From: Candidatus Jettenia ecosi
GTDB taxonomy: Bacteria; Planctomycetota; Brocadiia; Brocadiales; Brocadiaceae
Reading direction: 5' to 3'
Length of the DNA stretch: 64,000 nucleotides
Assembly (NCBI GenBank): GCA_005524015.1
Contig: SULG01000005.1
Span: 1-64,000, forward strand
Part shown: positions 30,486-41,691 of the stretch, piece after piece
Position numbering within the stretch: the first letter of the stretch is position 1
Layout: each line of letters starts with the position of its first letter
Notes under the pieces: generated by a model
The model's database searches: none
Told to the model about the DNA's origin: nothing
The model's input: only the letters and a program-made list of their open reading frames with translations
Made by a program: the position numbers and the translations under genes

Positions 30486-31268
30486 ATGGCGTTTAATATT
30501 GCAGTCGCTGGGAAAGGCGGAACGGGAAAATCAACCCTTTCTGCTCTTATTATCCGATATATTACCGAGGAGATTGGTAAGCCTGTATCTGCTGTCGATG
30601 CCGATCCTAACGCCTCACTAGGTTCGTTGCTCGGATTGCATGTACAGAGTACCGTTGCTGATCTCCGTGAGGATATTGTAGAAAAGAAGGTTGATTTTTC
30701 GGGAATGTCCAAAGACAGATACATTGAGTATGCTATTGAGGAATCTATTGTTGAAAAGGACAAATTCGATCTCTTGACCATGGGTAGGCCCGAAGGTCCG
30801 AAGTGTTATTGTTATGTGAACAATCTTCTGCGGAAATATCTTGATAAAGTAGGAACAACCTATCCTTTTATTGTGACAGATAATGAAGCTGGTATGGAGC
30901 ATCTCTCCCGCAGGACTACGAATAATGTAGATTTCCTGATGATTGTAAGTGAGCCAACGATTGTTGGTGCATTGACCATGCAGCGGATCCTTAAATTAGC
31001 CGATTCACTTTCAATTACGATCAGACAAAAGTTCTGTATACTGAACCGGGTGCCGAAAAATGGCATTCATGAGAATCTTCAGCAGAAGTTAGATAGTTTG
31101 GGGATTGAGATATCTGCGATATTCCCGTTCGATCAGGAGGTGTATGACACTGCAGCGTGCGGGGCGCCCATATTTGAGATTTCCCGTGAGAATGAATTAT
31201 ACCGAAAACTGGGTGAGTTTTTACAAAAACACCTGCCGGCGAGTATGCTTCAGAAAACGGTGTCCTGA
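30486..31268 (+). CDS. second CooC-type ATPase of the acs cluster
   Basis: The 260-residue protein is a SIMIBI ATPase with AGKGGTGKST, VDADPNASLG and the CxC pair in GPKCYCYVNNLLR. It is a diverged paralogue of the CooC at 20958 (CAC there, CYC here; Thr-Gly instead of Val-Gly in the P-loop). I prefer the ATG at 30486, with GAGG seven bases upstream, to the ATG at 30480. The likely role is metal insertion into ACS (AcsF-like) or CODH. Confidence 0.85.
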   Translation: MAFNIAVAGKGGTGKSTLSALIIRYITEEIGKPVSAVDADPNASLGSLLGLHVQSTVADLREDIVEKKVDFSGMSKDRYIEYAIEESIVEKDKFDLLTMGRPEGPKCYCYVNNLLRKYLDKVGTTYPFIVTDNEAGMEHLSRRTTNNVDFLMIVSEPTIVGALTMQRILKLADSLSITIRQKFCILNRVPKNGIHENLQQKLDSLGIEISAIFPFDQEVYDTAACGAPIFEISRENELYRKLGEFLQKHLPASMLQKTVS

Positions 31269-31391
31269 TCTCATATAATACTGTTCCATGCTTAAATTTC
31301 AAAATTTTACTGAGGATTGGATTTCAAAGGTTATTAAAGTTTTTCCTCTGTGTACTCTGTGGTTACGTTTTTGATAGATAGTAGGAGATAA

Positions 31392-32354
31392 ATGATGGAA
31401 ATACCAAATGTAGCGGACAAGTGGACAAGTGGTGTCAATGAGGTTACTATTGGCGCTACAAAGGATAAAGGAGGGAGCCGGCAAAAGACGATCACTGTTG
31501 GCGGCTCAAAATGTATTCCTTTTATGGATTTTGAGGGGAATCCTGGCCATAAGCCGGTAATTGCTATGGATGTGTATGATATACCGCCTGATGACTGGAC
31601 TGAGACCTTAACCAGGCCTTTTGCCGACGTCATCAACGATCCGGCACAATGGGCAAAAAAATGTGTAGAGCAATATGGGGCTGATCTGATCTGCCTTAAG
31701 CTTGATGGAATCCATCCTGACAAAGGTAACAAAAGTGCAGAGGATGCGGTAAAAACAGTAAAATCTATCCTTGCTGCAGTAGGTGTTCCGCTCATTATCT
31801 GGGGGTGTGAGCATGATGAGAAAGATAACGAGGTAATGCCTAAAGTGAGCCAGGCCGCCAGGGGAGAAAATTGTCTGTTAGGCATTGTATCACAGGATAA
31901 CTATAAGACACTTACCGCTACATGCCTGGCAGACGGACACAGCATTATTACCATGGCGCCTGTAGATATCAACATTGGAAAACAGATCAATATTCTCGTG
32001 TCAGAGATGGATTTTCCGCTCAACCGAATAGTAATGTTCCAATCAACTGGCGCTCTGGGTTATGGTTTGGAGTATTCCTATTCTATTCAGGAACGTGAAC
32101 GATTGGCCGCTCTTACGGGCGATAAAATGATGTCTATGCCGGTAATTTGCGATGTTGGTCATGAGGCATGGCGGTCAAAAGAGGCTAAATCTAACGATAA
32201 CGATGTTCCCCAGTGGGGTCCGCGGGAAGAAAGAGGTCCGATGTGGGAAACCATTACTGCCACCAGCCTTTTGCAATCTGGCGTTGATATCATTCGTATG
32301 AATCATCCCAGATCTGTTGCAGCAGTAAAAAAATGTATTGATCGTTTATACTAA
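31392..32354 (+). CDS. acsD: corrinoid/iron-sulfur protein small subunit
   Basis: The 320-residue TIM-barrel protein pairs with AcsC. Recognisable blocks are VGGSKCIPFMDFEGNPGHKP, AMDVYDIPPDDW, LICLKLDGIHPD, IIWGCEHDEKDNEVMP and FQSTGALGYGLEY. The last third (VICDVGHEAWRSKEAK) also matches the family. It precedes acsE by 154 bases. Confidence 0.95.
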   Translation: MMEIPNVADKWTSGVNEVTIGATKDKGGSRQKTITVGGSKCIPFMDFEGNPGHKPVIAMDVYDIPPDDWTETLTRPFADVINDPAQWAKKCVEQYGADLICLKLDGIHPDKGNKSAEDAVKTVKSILAAVGVPLIIWGCEHDEKDNEVMPKVSQAARGENCLLGIVSQDNYKTLTATCLADGHSIITMAPVDINIGKQINILVSEMDFPLNRIVMFQSTGALGYGLEYSYSIQERERLAALTGDKMMSMPVICDVGHEAWRSKEAKSNDNDVPQWGPREERGPMWETITATSLLQSGVDIIRMNHPRSVAAVKKCIDRLY

Positions 32355-32384
32355 AAAAAGCGTAATAGTTCAGCGCAAAGATGT

Positions 32385-32440
32385 TTTGAGTTTCGTGTTT
32401 CCGGTGTAACAGGAAATAAGAAACATGAAACATGAGATTC
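32385..32440. repeat. palindromic GTTTC/GAAAC element between acsD and acsE
   Basis: GTTTCGTGTTTCC at about 32390-32402 is answered by GGAAATAAGAAACATGAAAC just downstream. The arms form an imperfect hairpin without a following T run. It looks like another small intergenic palindrome, not a terminator. Confidence 0.4.
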
Positions 32441-32508
32441 TCGTAATAGAAGACTTTGCGGTGAAGTTAAGGTGTGACATTTTATGAAAGAGAAAGGGTA
32501 AACATACG

Positions 32509-33294
32509 ATGATTTCTATAGGGGAACGTATCAACGGTATGTTTAAAGATGTACGTGAAGCTATAAAAAATAAGGACCCAAAGGCTGTGCAGGAACTTGC
32601 GATAAAGCAGACAGAGGCCGGGGCTAGTTTTTTGGACGTGAATGTGGGTACTGCTACGGCTGATCCGGCTGGAGCGATGAAATGGTTAATTGAGGTTATT
32701 CAGGATACAGTAAAGACGCCCATTGCGATCGACAGTCAAAAATTTGATATCATAAAGGCTGGTTTATCGGTGATTAAAAATGAGGTCTTAATCAATTCCT
32801 CAAAGGGCGACCCTGAAGAATTAGATAAATACATGCCTTTGGCTAAGGAATACAATGCATCACTGATATGTCTAACGATGGATAAATGTGGTATTCCCCA
32901 GGATGTTGAACGGCGTATGGAGATTGCCATGAAGATTGTGGAAAAGGCGGTAGAGCATGAGTATGAACTATCAAAGGTATACATAGACCCTGTACTTTTC
33001 CCTATTAATGTCGATCAGAAACAGCCTGCACTCATGTTTGACATCTTCAACCAGATCAAAATGATCTCTGATCCGCCGCCACACCGGAATGTAGGGCTCA
33101 GTAACTTCTCTCAGGGAACAAAGGAAAAAAGACTTTTAGCCCGTATATTTTTAACCATGGGAATCTCATATGGACTGGACGCTGCTGTCATGGATGTGCT
33201 TGATAAGGATTTAATGGATGCTGCAATAACAGCAGAGATTATTATGAATCAACATGTTTACAGTGATTCCTATCTTACGGCATGTAGAAAGTAA
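32509..33294 (+). CDS. acsE: methyltetrahydrofolate:corrinoid/iron-sulfur protein methyltransferase
   Basis: AcsE moves the methyl group from methyl-tetrahydrofolate to the cobalt of AcsC/AcsD. The 261-residue pterin-binding TIM barrel shows GERINGMFKDV, GASFLDVNVGTAT, PIAIDSQKFD, INSSKGDPEE and VGLSNFSQGTKE, all family blocks. It is the last gene before the terminator at 33390 and links the methyl and carbonyl branches. Confidence 0.95.
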   Translation: MISIGERINGMFKDVREAIKNKDPKAVQELAIKQTEAGASFLDVNVGTATADPAGAMKWLIEVIQDTVKTPIAIDSQKFDIIKAGLSVIKNEVLINSSKGDPEELDKYMPLAKEYNASLICLTMDKCGIPQDVERRMEIAMKIVEKAVEHEYELSKVYIDPVLFPINVDQKQPALMFDIFNQIKMISDPPPHRNVGLSNFSQGTKEKRLLARIFLTMGISYGLDAAVMDVLDKDLMDAAITAEIIMNQHVYSDSYLTACRK

Positions 33295-33389
33295 ATTGGA
33301 TTAACATTGAGAGAATTCAGGCTTACACGGCACATTTTTTTCTGCAATTATCTTTCTTCTGTAACTTACTATTTCAGCTATTTATATAA

Positions 33390-33415
33390 GGCACGTTAAA
33401 ATCGTGCCTTTTTTT
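33390..33415 (+). terminator. intrinsic terminator touching the next start codon
   Basis: GGCACG (33390-33395) and CGTGCC (33403-33408) form a stem, followed by seven T residues at 33409-33415. The next base begins the ATG of the thioesterase gene. It ends the acs operon. Confidence 0.85.
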
Positions 33416-33811
33416 ATGAAAATTCACGAAATCAAAACACGCGTTCGTTATCAGGAAACTGACCAGATGGGTATTGTCTATTATGCCAATTTTCTTGTTT
33501 ATTTTGAAATGGGAAGAACAGAATTTTTGAGAAATCTTGGATTGCCATATTCAGAATTGGAGCGGGAGCATATCTACTTCCCTGTTACTGAGGCTCATTG
33601 CCGGTTTCGAGCGCCTGCCCATTACGATGATATCCTGATCATTCAGACTTTCGTTTCAGAACTAAAACATGCCACCGTAGAATTTAAACATAAAATTATC
33701 CGCGAAGGCGATAATAAACTTATCGCCGAAGGTTTTACAAAACTAGCCTGCCTCAATGCCAGCCGCAAGCCTACCGCCATTCCTGAAAAGCTAAAGAAAC
33801 TCTTGCAATGA
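33416..33811 (+). CDS. acyl-CoA thioesterase, YbgC/4-hydroxybenzoyl-CoA type
   Basis: The 131-residue hotdog-fold protein has TRVRYQETDQMGIVYYANFL with the catalytic Asp, followed by FEMGRTEFLRNLGLPYSELE, the usual YbgC signature. It hydrolyses acyl-CoA thioesters. I use the ATG at 33416, since a GTG at 33404 lies within the terminator stem. There is no room for a Shine-Dalgarno site outside the hairpin, so translation may be leaderless or depend on another start. Confidence 0.9.
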   Translation: MKIHEIKTRVRYQETDQMGIVYYANFLVYFEMGRTEFLRNLGLPYSELEREHIYFPVTEAHCRFRAPAHYDDILIIQTFVSELKHATVEFKHKIIREGDNKLIAEGFTKLACLNASRKPTAIPEKLKKLLQ

Positions 33812-34435
33812 GAGACGTAAACATTTGATAACGGTAACCCTATATTATAGTATAAAGAATCATTTTGTTAAAGCGTATTCTACTCAGCACAGGCCTGTTT
33901 TGATTATCAATATTTATAATCAACCCGAATCTCGTCCTCATCATCATCTCATCGCATCCAGGATGCAGGCAGTCTTGTTTTTTTTGTTTCTCACCATAGG
34001 TGTGCTTGCATCCCAGTATTTTTCGTTGTGCAACAATCAATATCTGCCAGTTCAAATCCTCATCCTATCACAGTTCAGTGTTTCAACCATCTCACATACT
34101 TCTCGATGCTCCTTTGCGAGCCAACTTTTCTATAAAAGGTAGTTATTCCGTAATTATCCAAAATCGGTAGAAGATATTCCCTTTACCCTGCTGTCCGATA
34201 AGCCCTCTATCTTACAAGGTGAATATCCTCCTCTTTCTCTCTGATTTTTTAAAAAATTCTACCTACTGCTGATAAGGGAAAATTAAGAGGACCATAATCA
34301 GCCAAAAGGTAAAAGACAGTTCCCTCATAATAGGGTAATCCCGAAGTAATCAACTTCTTTGGAGATTATTCATATATTACTGTGAATACCAGGAATATTA
34401 AAAACTTAGAACACTAACTTTAATTGGGAAGAACT
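33812..34435. other. gene-free stretch, 0.6 kb
   Basis: I see no convincing gene, RNA or repeat in this stretch. Short open frames here have poor composition and no ribosome sites. Confidence 0.5.
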
Positions 34436-35452
34436 ATGAGAACTTATCCAACAAAAACGATAAAAACTATTACTCTCTTAGGTATCTTGATTTTATTTAT
34501 TATAAGTAATCCTTCTGTGCACGAAGAAACTCTTGCCCGCGAGAATAAGGCTCACACTGGTCTGATAAAGGAGCCCCTGTGTAATCTAAAACCACGGACT
34601 ATCCAATATTTAGAAATTCCAAAATGCACTCAAAATGATGAAATACTTACTTATTCAGCATTTGTCCTTTCTTATAACGAAGAGCATGAACAGGCAAGTT
34701 GGGTTGCTTATGAATTAACGAGAGAAGAGACCTATGCCATGTATGAGAGGTCTGATAAGTTTATCCCCGATCTTAGGGTTAAAAGGCATACGGCAGATTG
34801 TAGGGATTACAAAGGGCTTGGTTATGATAAAGGTCATTTAGCGCCCGCTGGTGATATGGCATGGTCGTCAGTAACAATGCGGGAATCATTTTACTATAGT
34901 AATATTAGTCCGCAAGAGCCTGGTTTTAACAGAGGGATTTGGAAAAAATTAGAAGAGCTGGTCAGGCAATGGGCAAGGGATAATCGGTCAATATATATTG
35001 TTACTGGTCCCGTTTTGAAAAAAGGTTTACCTACCATTGGTAAAAATAAAGTTTCCGTGCCGAAATATTTTTATAAGATAATTTTAGATTATAGAGAGCC
35101 TGATATTAAGGGTATCGGTTTTGTTATTCCGAATATGAGATCAAATGAATCATTACAAAAATACGCTTTAACGATTGATAACATTGAAAAGTTAACAGGA
35201 ATTGATTTTTTTCATCTTCTTCCTGATGAGCAGGAAGAGCTTATCGAATCAACGTTAAATCTCAAGAATTGGAGATTCGATACATCAGATATTGTAGGGA
35301 AATCAAGTACGGCGGTGATGCAATGCAAAAGCGTAACCAGGTCTGGTAAGAGATGTAAGAATAAGACGAAGAATCCTGATGGGTACTGTTATTTACATGA
35401 AAATCAAACTCATACAAGCCGAAAAACGGAAATGTACGATACCATGAATTAA
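34436..35452 (+). CDS. secreted DNA/RNA non-specific endonuclease with C-terminal zinc module
   Basis: The 338-residue protein has an N-terminal hydrophobic segment (signal or anchor, about residues 8-25). Its NUC1-type ββα-metal nuclease domain has the catalytic YDKGHLAPAGD (a DRGH variant with Lys in place of Arg), SNISPQEPGFNRGIW with the metal Asn, and IYIVTGPVL. Near the C-terminus is a small Cys/His module, CKSVTRSGKRCKNKT plus GYCYLHE, as found in short zinc-binding tails of other nucleases. I use the ATG at 34436 with GGGAAG upstream. It lies beside the distal end of the CRISPR array on the opposite strand; no functional link is shown. Confidence 0.85.
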   Translation: MRTYPTKTIKTITLLGILILFIISNPSVHEETLARENKAHTGLIKEPLCNLKPRTIQYLEIPKCTQNDEILTYSAFVLSYNEEHEQASWVAYELTREETYAMYERSDKFIPDLRVKRHTADCRDYKGLGYDKGHLAPAGDMAWSSVTMRESFYYSNISPQEPGFNRGIWKKLEELVRQWARDNRSIYIVTGPVLKKGLPTIGKNKVSVPKYFYKIILDYREPDIKGIGFVIPNMRSNESLQKYALTIDNIEKLTGIDFFHLLPDEQEELIESTLNLKNWRFDTSDIVGKSSTAVMQCKSVTRSGKRCKNKTKNPDGYCYLHENQTHTSRKTEMYDTMN

Positions 35453-35642
35453 AGTCTTGCGGAAACGATAACGGGTCTTTTTGATTTCTCTTTATTCCTT
35501 AGGATATTCTTCAGCAAATTTAGCAAGGGAAATTTTTCCTCAGTTTAATTCTGAACTTTTCAGACAGAATTTTCATTCACAAATTTTCAAAAAATAAATA
35601 CTGTTGGTTATAGTATCTCCACGTGCAATGGTACCTCCAGTT

Positions 35643-38600
35643 GTTTCAATTCCTTATAGGTTCAATGAAAGTAAGACTATCTTATAGGCTCTATACTGGT
35701 AGCAACGTTTCAATTCCTTATAGGTTCAATGAAAGATGAAGCGACAGGACAAGAAGTAGAAAGAGGACAGGTTTCAATTCCTTATAGGTTCAATGAAAGC
35801 ATGATGATGTTCGATACCTAAAGAGAGGAAAGGCGAGTTTCAATTCCTTATAGGTTCAATGAAAGACTGAGCTTTTGAATACTTGTTCCTATGGTTTTCC
35901 GTTTCAATTCCTTATAGGTTCAATGAAAGGATCCATTTAGCGGTTTCATTAATTCCATCGGTCAAGTTTCAATTCCTTATAGGTTCAATGAAAGTCGATC
36001 GGTAAACCTTGATGCTATCGATATTACCCGTTTCAATTCCTTATAGGTTCAATGAAAGGCTTAATAGAGCTCTCTGGACACTTACGGAAAAAAGTTTCAA
36101 TTCCTTATAGGTTCAATGAAAGAAGATATCACTTTATATTATTTCTCTCCAAAGTCGGTTTCAATTCCTTATAGGTTCAATGAAAGTTTATACCTATCGT
36201 AAAATGCTTTCCATTAAGAATGTTTCAATTCCTTATAGGTTCAATGAAAGTCAACGGGAATGGCTAGTATCCATCGTTGCAAATAGGTTTCAATTCCTTA
36301 TAGGTTCAATGAAAGAAGCCAGGTGGACGTTTAAAGATAGGCCAGTCTTCAGTTTCAATTCCTTATAGGTTCAATGAAAGGATGCACTTGGCTAACTCCA
36401 ACGCATCTTCTTTGCGTGTTTCAATTCCTTATAGGTTCAATGAAAGGAGAAGAGAAGCGCAGAAGAAGACTCCCGTACAATCTTGTTTCAATTCCTTATA
36501 GGTTCAATGAAAGGAGAATTATGCCGATTATTAACCGTGGCGAATCTCGGTTTCAATTCCTTATAGGTTCAATGAAAGATTAATTCAAGTAGCATCTTAA
36601 AGAGGAAAATAATAGTTTCAATTCCTTATAGGTTCAATGAAAGTGTACGAGGGGGAACAAAGAGTGCAGCTTTGATGGTTTCAATTCCTTATAGGTTCAA
36701 TGAAAGGAGGACAGATCTACCACACCTGCCGCCACCTGTTCGTTTCAATTCCTTATAGGTTCAATGAAAGAATGCTCAGCAATGGGCAATAGGCTTGATA
36801 GGCTAGTTTCAATTCCTTATAGGTTCAATGAAAGGCAAGGTCGTTAAGTATATCCTGATACTCAATATCAGTTTCAATTCCTTATAGGTTCAATGAAAGC
36901 CTTTTACATCAACCGATTCTTACCCCGTCCCCAGTCGTTTCAATTCCTTATAGGTTCAATGAAAGTATACTTCATACTTAATTCTCTGCATCTTTTATTA
37001 GTTTCAATTCCTTATAGGTTCAATGAAAGGAAAATCTGGCACAGACACCAAGCTTCGTTCGAGGTTTCAATTCCTTATAGGTTCAATGAAAGATAATAGG
37101 TTTATACCGAGCACCTTTTTTAATTTCCGTTTCAATTCCTTATAGGTTCAATGAAAGTCTAGAACAACGTTTTTCCTATGAGTAGCTTGACCAGGTTTCA
37201 ATTCCTTATAGGTTCAATGAAAGGGATGTAAGAATAAAAGACGGCTCTCAGATATTTAAGTTTCAATTCCTTATAGGTTCAATGAAAGATCTTGCATTGT
37301 CTTATTACTTCGTTGGTATCAAGAGTTTCAATTCCTTATAGGTTCAATGAAAGTCTGCGGGTGTACCGCAGAGACCTGGCTTATCTCGTTTCAATTCCTT
37401 ATAGGTTCAATGAAAGGTTCAGCCTGCTTACCTTCCGTTTGTTCTTTGGCCCGTTTCAATTCCTTATAGGTTCAATGAAAGCAAGAATATTAGGCAGAAG
37501 ATCAGTTGGTTTTGATCGTTTCAATTCCTTATAGGTTCAATGAAAGATTAAGGGATGTACGTCATTAACCACCTTACCTGAGTTTCAATTCCTTATAGGT
37601 TCAATGAAAGTGGAAAGAGTTTATGAAGGGAATCTGGAAAATTCAGTTTCAATTCCTTATAGGTTCAATGAAAGGTAAAATCCTTTTTATAGATATATCC
37701 CTGAACCCAGTTTCAATTCCTTATAGGTTCAATGAAAGTCCTTTTGATAGATGTGTCTTTAATTTTCCCTTCTTGTTTCAATTCCTTATAGGTTCAATGA
37801 AAGTAGTGATTGTCTTGTGAGAGAATGAATTACTCATTTGTTTCAATTCCTTATAGGTTCAATGAAAGAACCAGCTCTGAGTATTTTATCTCTGATATTT
37901 GTCAGTTTCAATTCCTTATAGGTTCAATGAAAGGCGGTCGTAATCGCCTCCCAGGGCACGTATCTTCGCAGTTTCAATTCCTTATAGGTTCAATGAAAGG
38001 TCCCTGAGTCATGATACTCTGGTTCATATAGATACGTTTCAATTCCTTATAGGTTCAATGAAAGGCTGATGGGACATGAGCAGTACATTGCCCGTCAGAG
38101 TTTCAATTCCTTATAGGTTCAATGAAAGCATGGAGAAGTTTTGCCCGTTCTGTGTTCTGCTCTCGTTTCAATTCCTTATAGGTTCAATGAAAGCTTGAAC
38201 GGGGTCAGCTGGTAGCAATAAAGGGAAAATCGTTTCAATTCCTTATAGGTTCAATGAAAGATGCAGCCGACAAGAACAATTACCGTATCCAGTGCAGTTT
38301 CAATTCCTTATAGGTTCAATGAAAGTCTTGTCCGTCCACAAAGCTGGCACTTCAAGGATTATGTTTCAATTCCTTATAGGTTCAATGAAAGTACGTTTAC
38401 CGGCATACGTGACGATTGTATGCAGATGTTTCAATTCCTTATAGGTTCAATGAAAGGAAATCATGGACATGATAAATAAAAACAGGAAGATTGTTTCAAT
38501 TCCTTATAGGTTCAATGAAAGCCCGCAAGCAAACGCTTTGTAAGGGTTTATTTCTGCGTTTCAATTCCTTATAGGTTCAATGAAAGAAAATAGAAACAAA

Positions 38601-41366
38601 AAAAGCTGGCTAATATTTCTATGTTTCAATTCCTTATAGGTTCAATGAAAGATACAACATTTTTTCCTGAATGCTTCCCTCAAACACGTTTCAATTCCTT
38701 ATAGGTTCAATGAAAGCAAGAAGAGGGAACAATAAGGTTTCAATTCCTTATAGGTTCAATGAAAGGAAAAAAGATCACGGAATTGCAGATGCAATCCTTA
38801 TGTTTCAATTCCTTATAGGTTCAATGAAAGCCGGACGACTACAATACCTTTGACAATCAGTATGCGTTTCAATTCCTTATAGGTTCAATGAAAGTTGGCA
38901 ACCCTTGGTCCTTCCTGGCAATATGTTTCAGTTTCAATTCCTTATAGGTTCAATGAAAGACCACTTCCGTACGCACCAAACTGTTCCAGATACGCCGTTT
39001 CAATTCCTTATAGGTTCAATGAAAGGTTATGATACGAAGGAAAAAGAAAGATGTTTTAAGTTTCAATTCCTTATAGGTTCAATGAAAGGGCTCGGGCAGC
39101 CAGAACCGTATCCAGTACTCCTTTGAGTTTCAATTCCTTATAGGTTCAATGAAAGATGTGCGCCACCATATGAGGAGGGCGATCTGACGAGTTTCAATTC
39201 CTTATAGGTTCAATGAAAGCGGTTACGCACTACCATACCGATCTTCACCTGGTAGGTTTCAATTCCTTATAGGTTCAATGAAAGCAAAAGGAGGGAGAAA
39301 TGATTGTTGGGATAGTTTTGTTTCAATTCCTTATAGGTTCAATGAAAGGAAAATTACATGCGCTTGATATGAACGTGGTACTCAGTTTCAATTCCTTATA
39401 GGTTCAATGAAAGCAGGCTATCCGGAACGTGAAGGATCAATTGAAAAAGTTTCAATTCCTTATAGGTTCAATGAAAGGAGGGGTGAAGTTAAAGAGAGCC
39501 CATCCACCGTTCTGTTTCAATTCCTTATAGGTTCAATGAAAGTATTCGCCATCTTCGCTGATCAATTCGCAGAAACGGGTTTCAATTCCTTATAGGTTCA
39601 ATGAAAGCCGCCTGCCGGACATAATCCATGCCGAAACAATCTACCGTTTCAATTCCTTATAGGTTCAATGAAAGTTGTGTATATGACCCCTTATGTCTTC
39701 TATTTCAACGTTTCAATTCCTTATAGGTTCAATGAAAGTTAACCAGGTAACATAACTTTGAATCATGCTTGTAAGTTTCAATTCCTTATAGGTTCAATGA
39801 AAGTATGTTGAAGGGATTGTTTTTGTAAATAGTGAGATGTTTCAATTCCTTATAGGTTCAATGAAAGTGGAGTTGATCCTCTCGGACAGTTTCCTCTTCC
39901 TTCAAGTTTCAATTCCTTATAGGTTCAATGAAAGGTTCCTTTTATTTGAGCATGAGAGTACCCCAAAAAGTTTCAATTCCTTATAGGTTCAATGAAAGCG
40001 TGTCGGAACAAGTATATTATCAGGATATGTCATGGTTTCAATTCCTTATAGGTTCAATGAAAGCTTTTTTAAAGCGGGTTAATAGCAATACCTGCGATGT
40101 TTCAATTCCTTATAGGTTCAATGAAAGTTTTTGCAAAAGGCTCTGATGTGTTTGCTATGATTAGTTTCAATTCCTTATAGGTTCAATGAAAGGAGCCAAA
40201 GACGATTATCCTTTCTGCAGATGCCGTGTTTCAATTCCTTATAGGTTCAATGAAAGATTGAATGCTTGCCTCATATATGGCCTTGATAATAGTTTCAATT
40301 CCTTATAGGTTCAATGAAAGGTGCTCTTATTTCCTGTCGTATCTGGGTTTCTCTTGCGTTTCAATTCCTTATAGGTTCAATGAAAGACTATAGCCAATAG
40401 ACCAAGCAGGTCATTAGCCTGTTTCAATTCCTTATAGGTTCAATGAAAGTCGAACGCAAATCCCTTGCAGATGCTTACGGAACCATGTTTCAATTCCTTA
40501 TAGGTTCAATGAAAGAGGAGGCAAAGAAGGATATGCAACGGTAGCAACACGTTTCAATTCCTTATAGGTTCAATGAAAGGTTAATGGCGATATAGGGTTT
40601 GTAAGAAATATTTCCAAGTTTCAATTCCTTATAGGTTCAATGAAAGAAGAACCAAGGATTTGAATCGAAATCCTCTGCCTTGATGTTTCAATTCCTTATA
40701 GGTTCAATGAAAGGTATTCTGAGATTGTTGAAATTGTCGAGGTTGATGTGTTTCAATTCCTTATAGGTTCAATGAAAGACTTACAAAAGATACCTATGTT
40801 GTGACAAACAACCCTGTTTCAATTCCTTATAGGTTCAATGAAAGGGTTGAAGTGGCGGCAAGGGAAATAGCTATAACGGGTTTCAATTCCTTATAGGTTC
40901 AATGAAAGGACAAAGCGAGCAAGGTATAACATTCGGCCAGACCACCGTTTCAATTCCTTATAGGTTCAATGAAAGACAATGGGCTCCAGCGTTTCAGTCG
41001 CTCTTGGATACAGTTTCAATTCCTTATAGGTTCAATGAAAGACGATTCAATCTTGCAGGCAATCTCAAAACTGAAAGAGTTTCAATTCCTTATAGGTTCA
41101 ATGAAAGTTTGGTCATTAACGATAAATTACTTTTTGCCACATGTTTCAATTCCTTATAGGTTCAATGAAAGGCAGCAAAAATAGAAGGACCAACAGGAAA
41201 CCTTAGTGGTTTCAATTCCTTATAGGTTCAATGAAAGCATAGATGGCGAGAGGGCAATACGATTCAATATTAGGTTTCAATTCCTTATAGGTTCAATGAA
41301 AGGGAGCCAGTGCGGTAACATGAGAGGATTTCCAAAAGTTTCAATTCCTTATAGGTTCAATGAAAG
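35643..41366 (-). CRISPR. type I-B CRISPR array, 89 repeats
   Basis: A 29-base repeat recurs every 63-67 bases. On the plus strand it starts GTTTCAATTCC and ends GTTCAATGAAAG. I counted 89 repeats by hand, all identical as far as I can see, and 88 spacers of 34-38 bases, except one of only 20 bases at 38717-38736. On the minus strand the repeat ends in ATTGAAAC, the usual 8-base 5' handle of type I-B crRNAs, so transcription most likely runs leftward. The newest spacers would then lie at the right end, next to cas2. Open frames that repeat IPYRFNE or FLIGSMK are repeat translations, not genes. Confidence 0.98.
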
Positions 41367-41691
41367 CCCTTTTATGGGTACAGGAACTATGGGGGGTTTC
41401 GGCTCGTTTGGATATGAGAAATTATCATTTTTTTCGTCGACCTCCAGTTATGTATAAATACCCATAGGTTGACAGGATATATTTAAGTCACCTTCTGATA
41501 ATACTATAGTCTTCTTTTTAACTTCCGAAACAGATCATCCAAGATGTTTTTGTAGCTATTTTCCCTGTGGTTGACAGACTTTACTTCTGTATTTAACCAT
41601 ACATAGACAAAAATTTCTACATATGATAAAAATATTTGTTCTCTTTTTATTCGTGCTCATTCGTGGCTAAAATATTACTCTGTTCTGAAGA
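41367..41691 (-). promoter_or_regulatory. probable CRISPR leader
   Basis: This AT-rich gene-free stretch lies between cas2 and the first (rightmost) repeat and is the expected leader if the array is read leftward. A loosely repeat-like GTTTCGG...GAGAAA at about 41396-41421 is too diverged to count as a repeat. A dispersed ATTCGTG...CATTCGTGGCTAA element lies at 41648-41671, near cas2. Confidence 0.6.

Noticed and set aside
35453-35642. AT-rich sequence left of the array as the CRISPR leader
   Set aside because: The repeat ends in ATTGAAAC only on the minus strand and cas2 borders the right end, so this side is more likely the distal end.
41396-41421. Possible degenerate 90th repeat
   Set aside because: Only the first five bases and a few others match, and the gap to the last repeat is 29 bases, shorter than any normal spacer.
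36180-41457. Many plus-strand open frames of 60-85 codons
   Set aside because: They translate the CRISPR repeat (IPYRFNE, FLIGSMK) and have no gene-like sequence.
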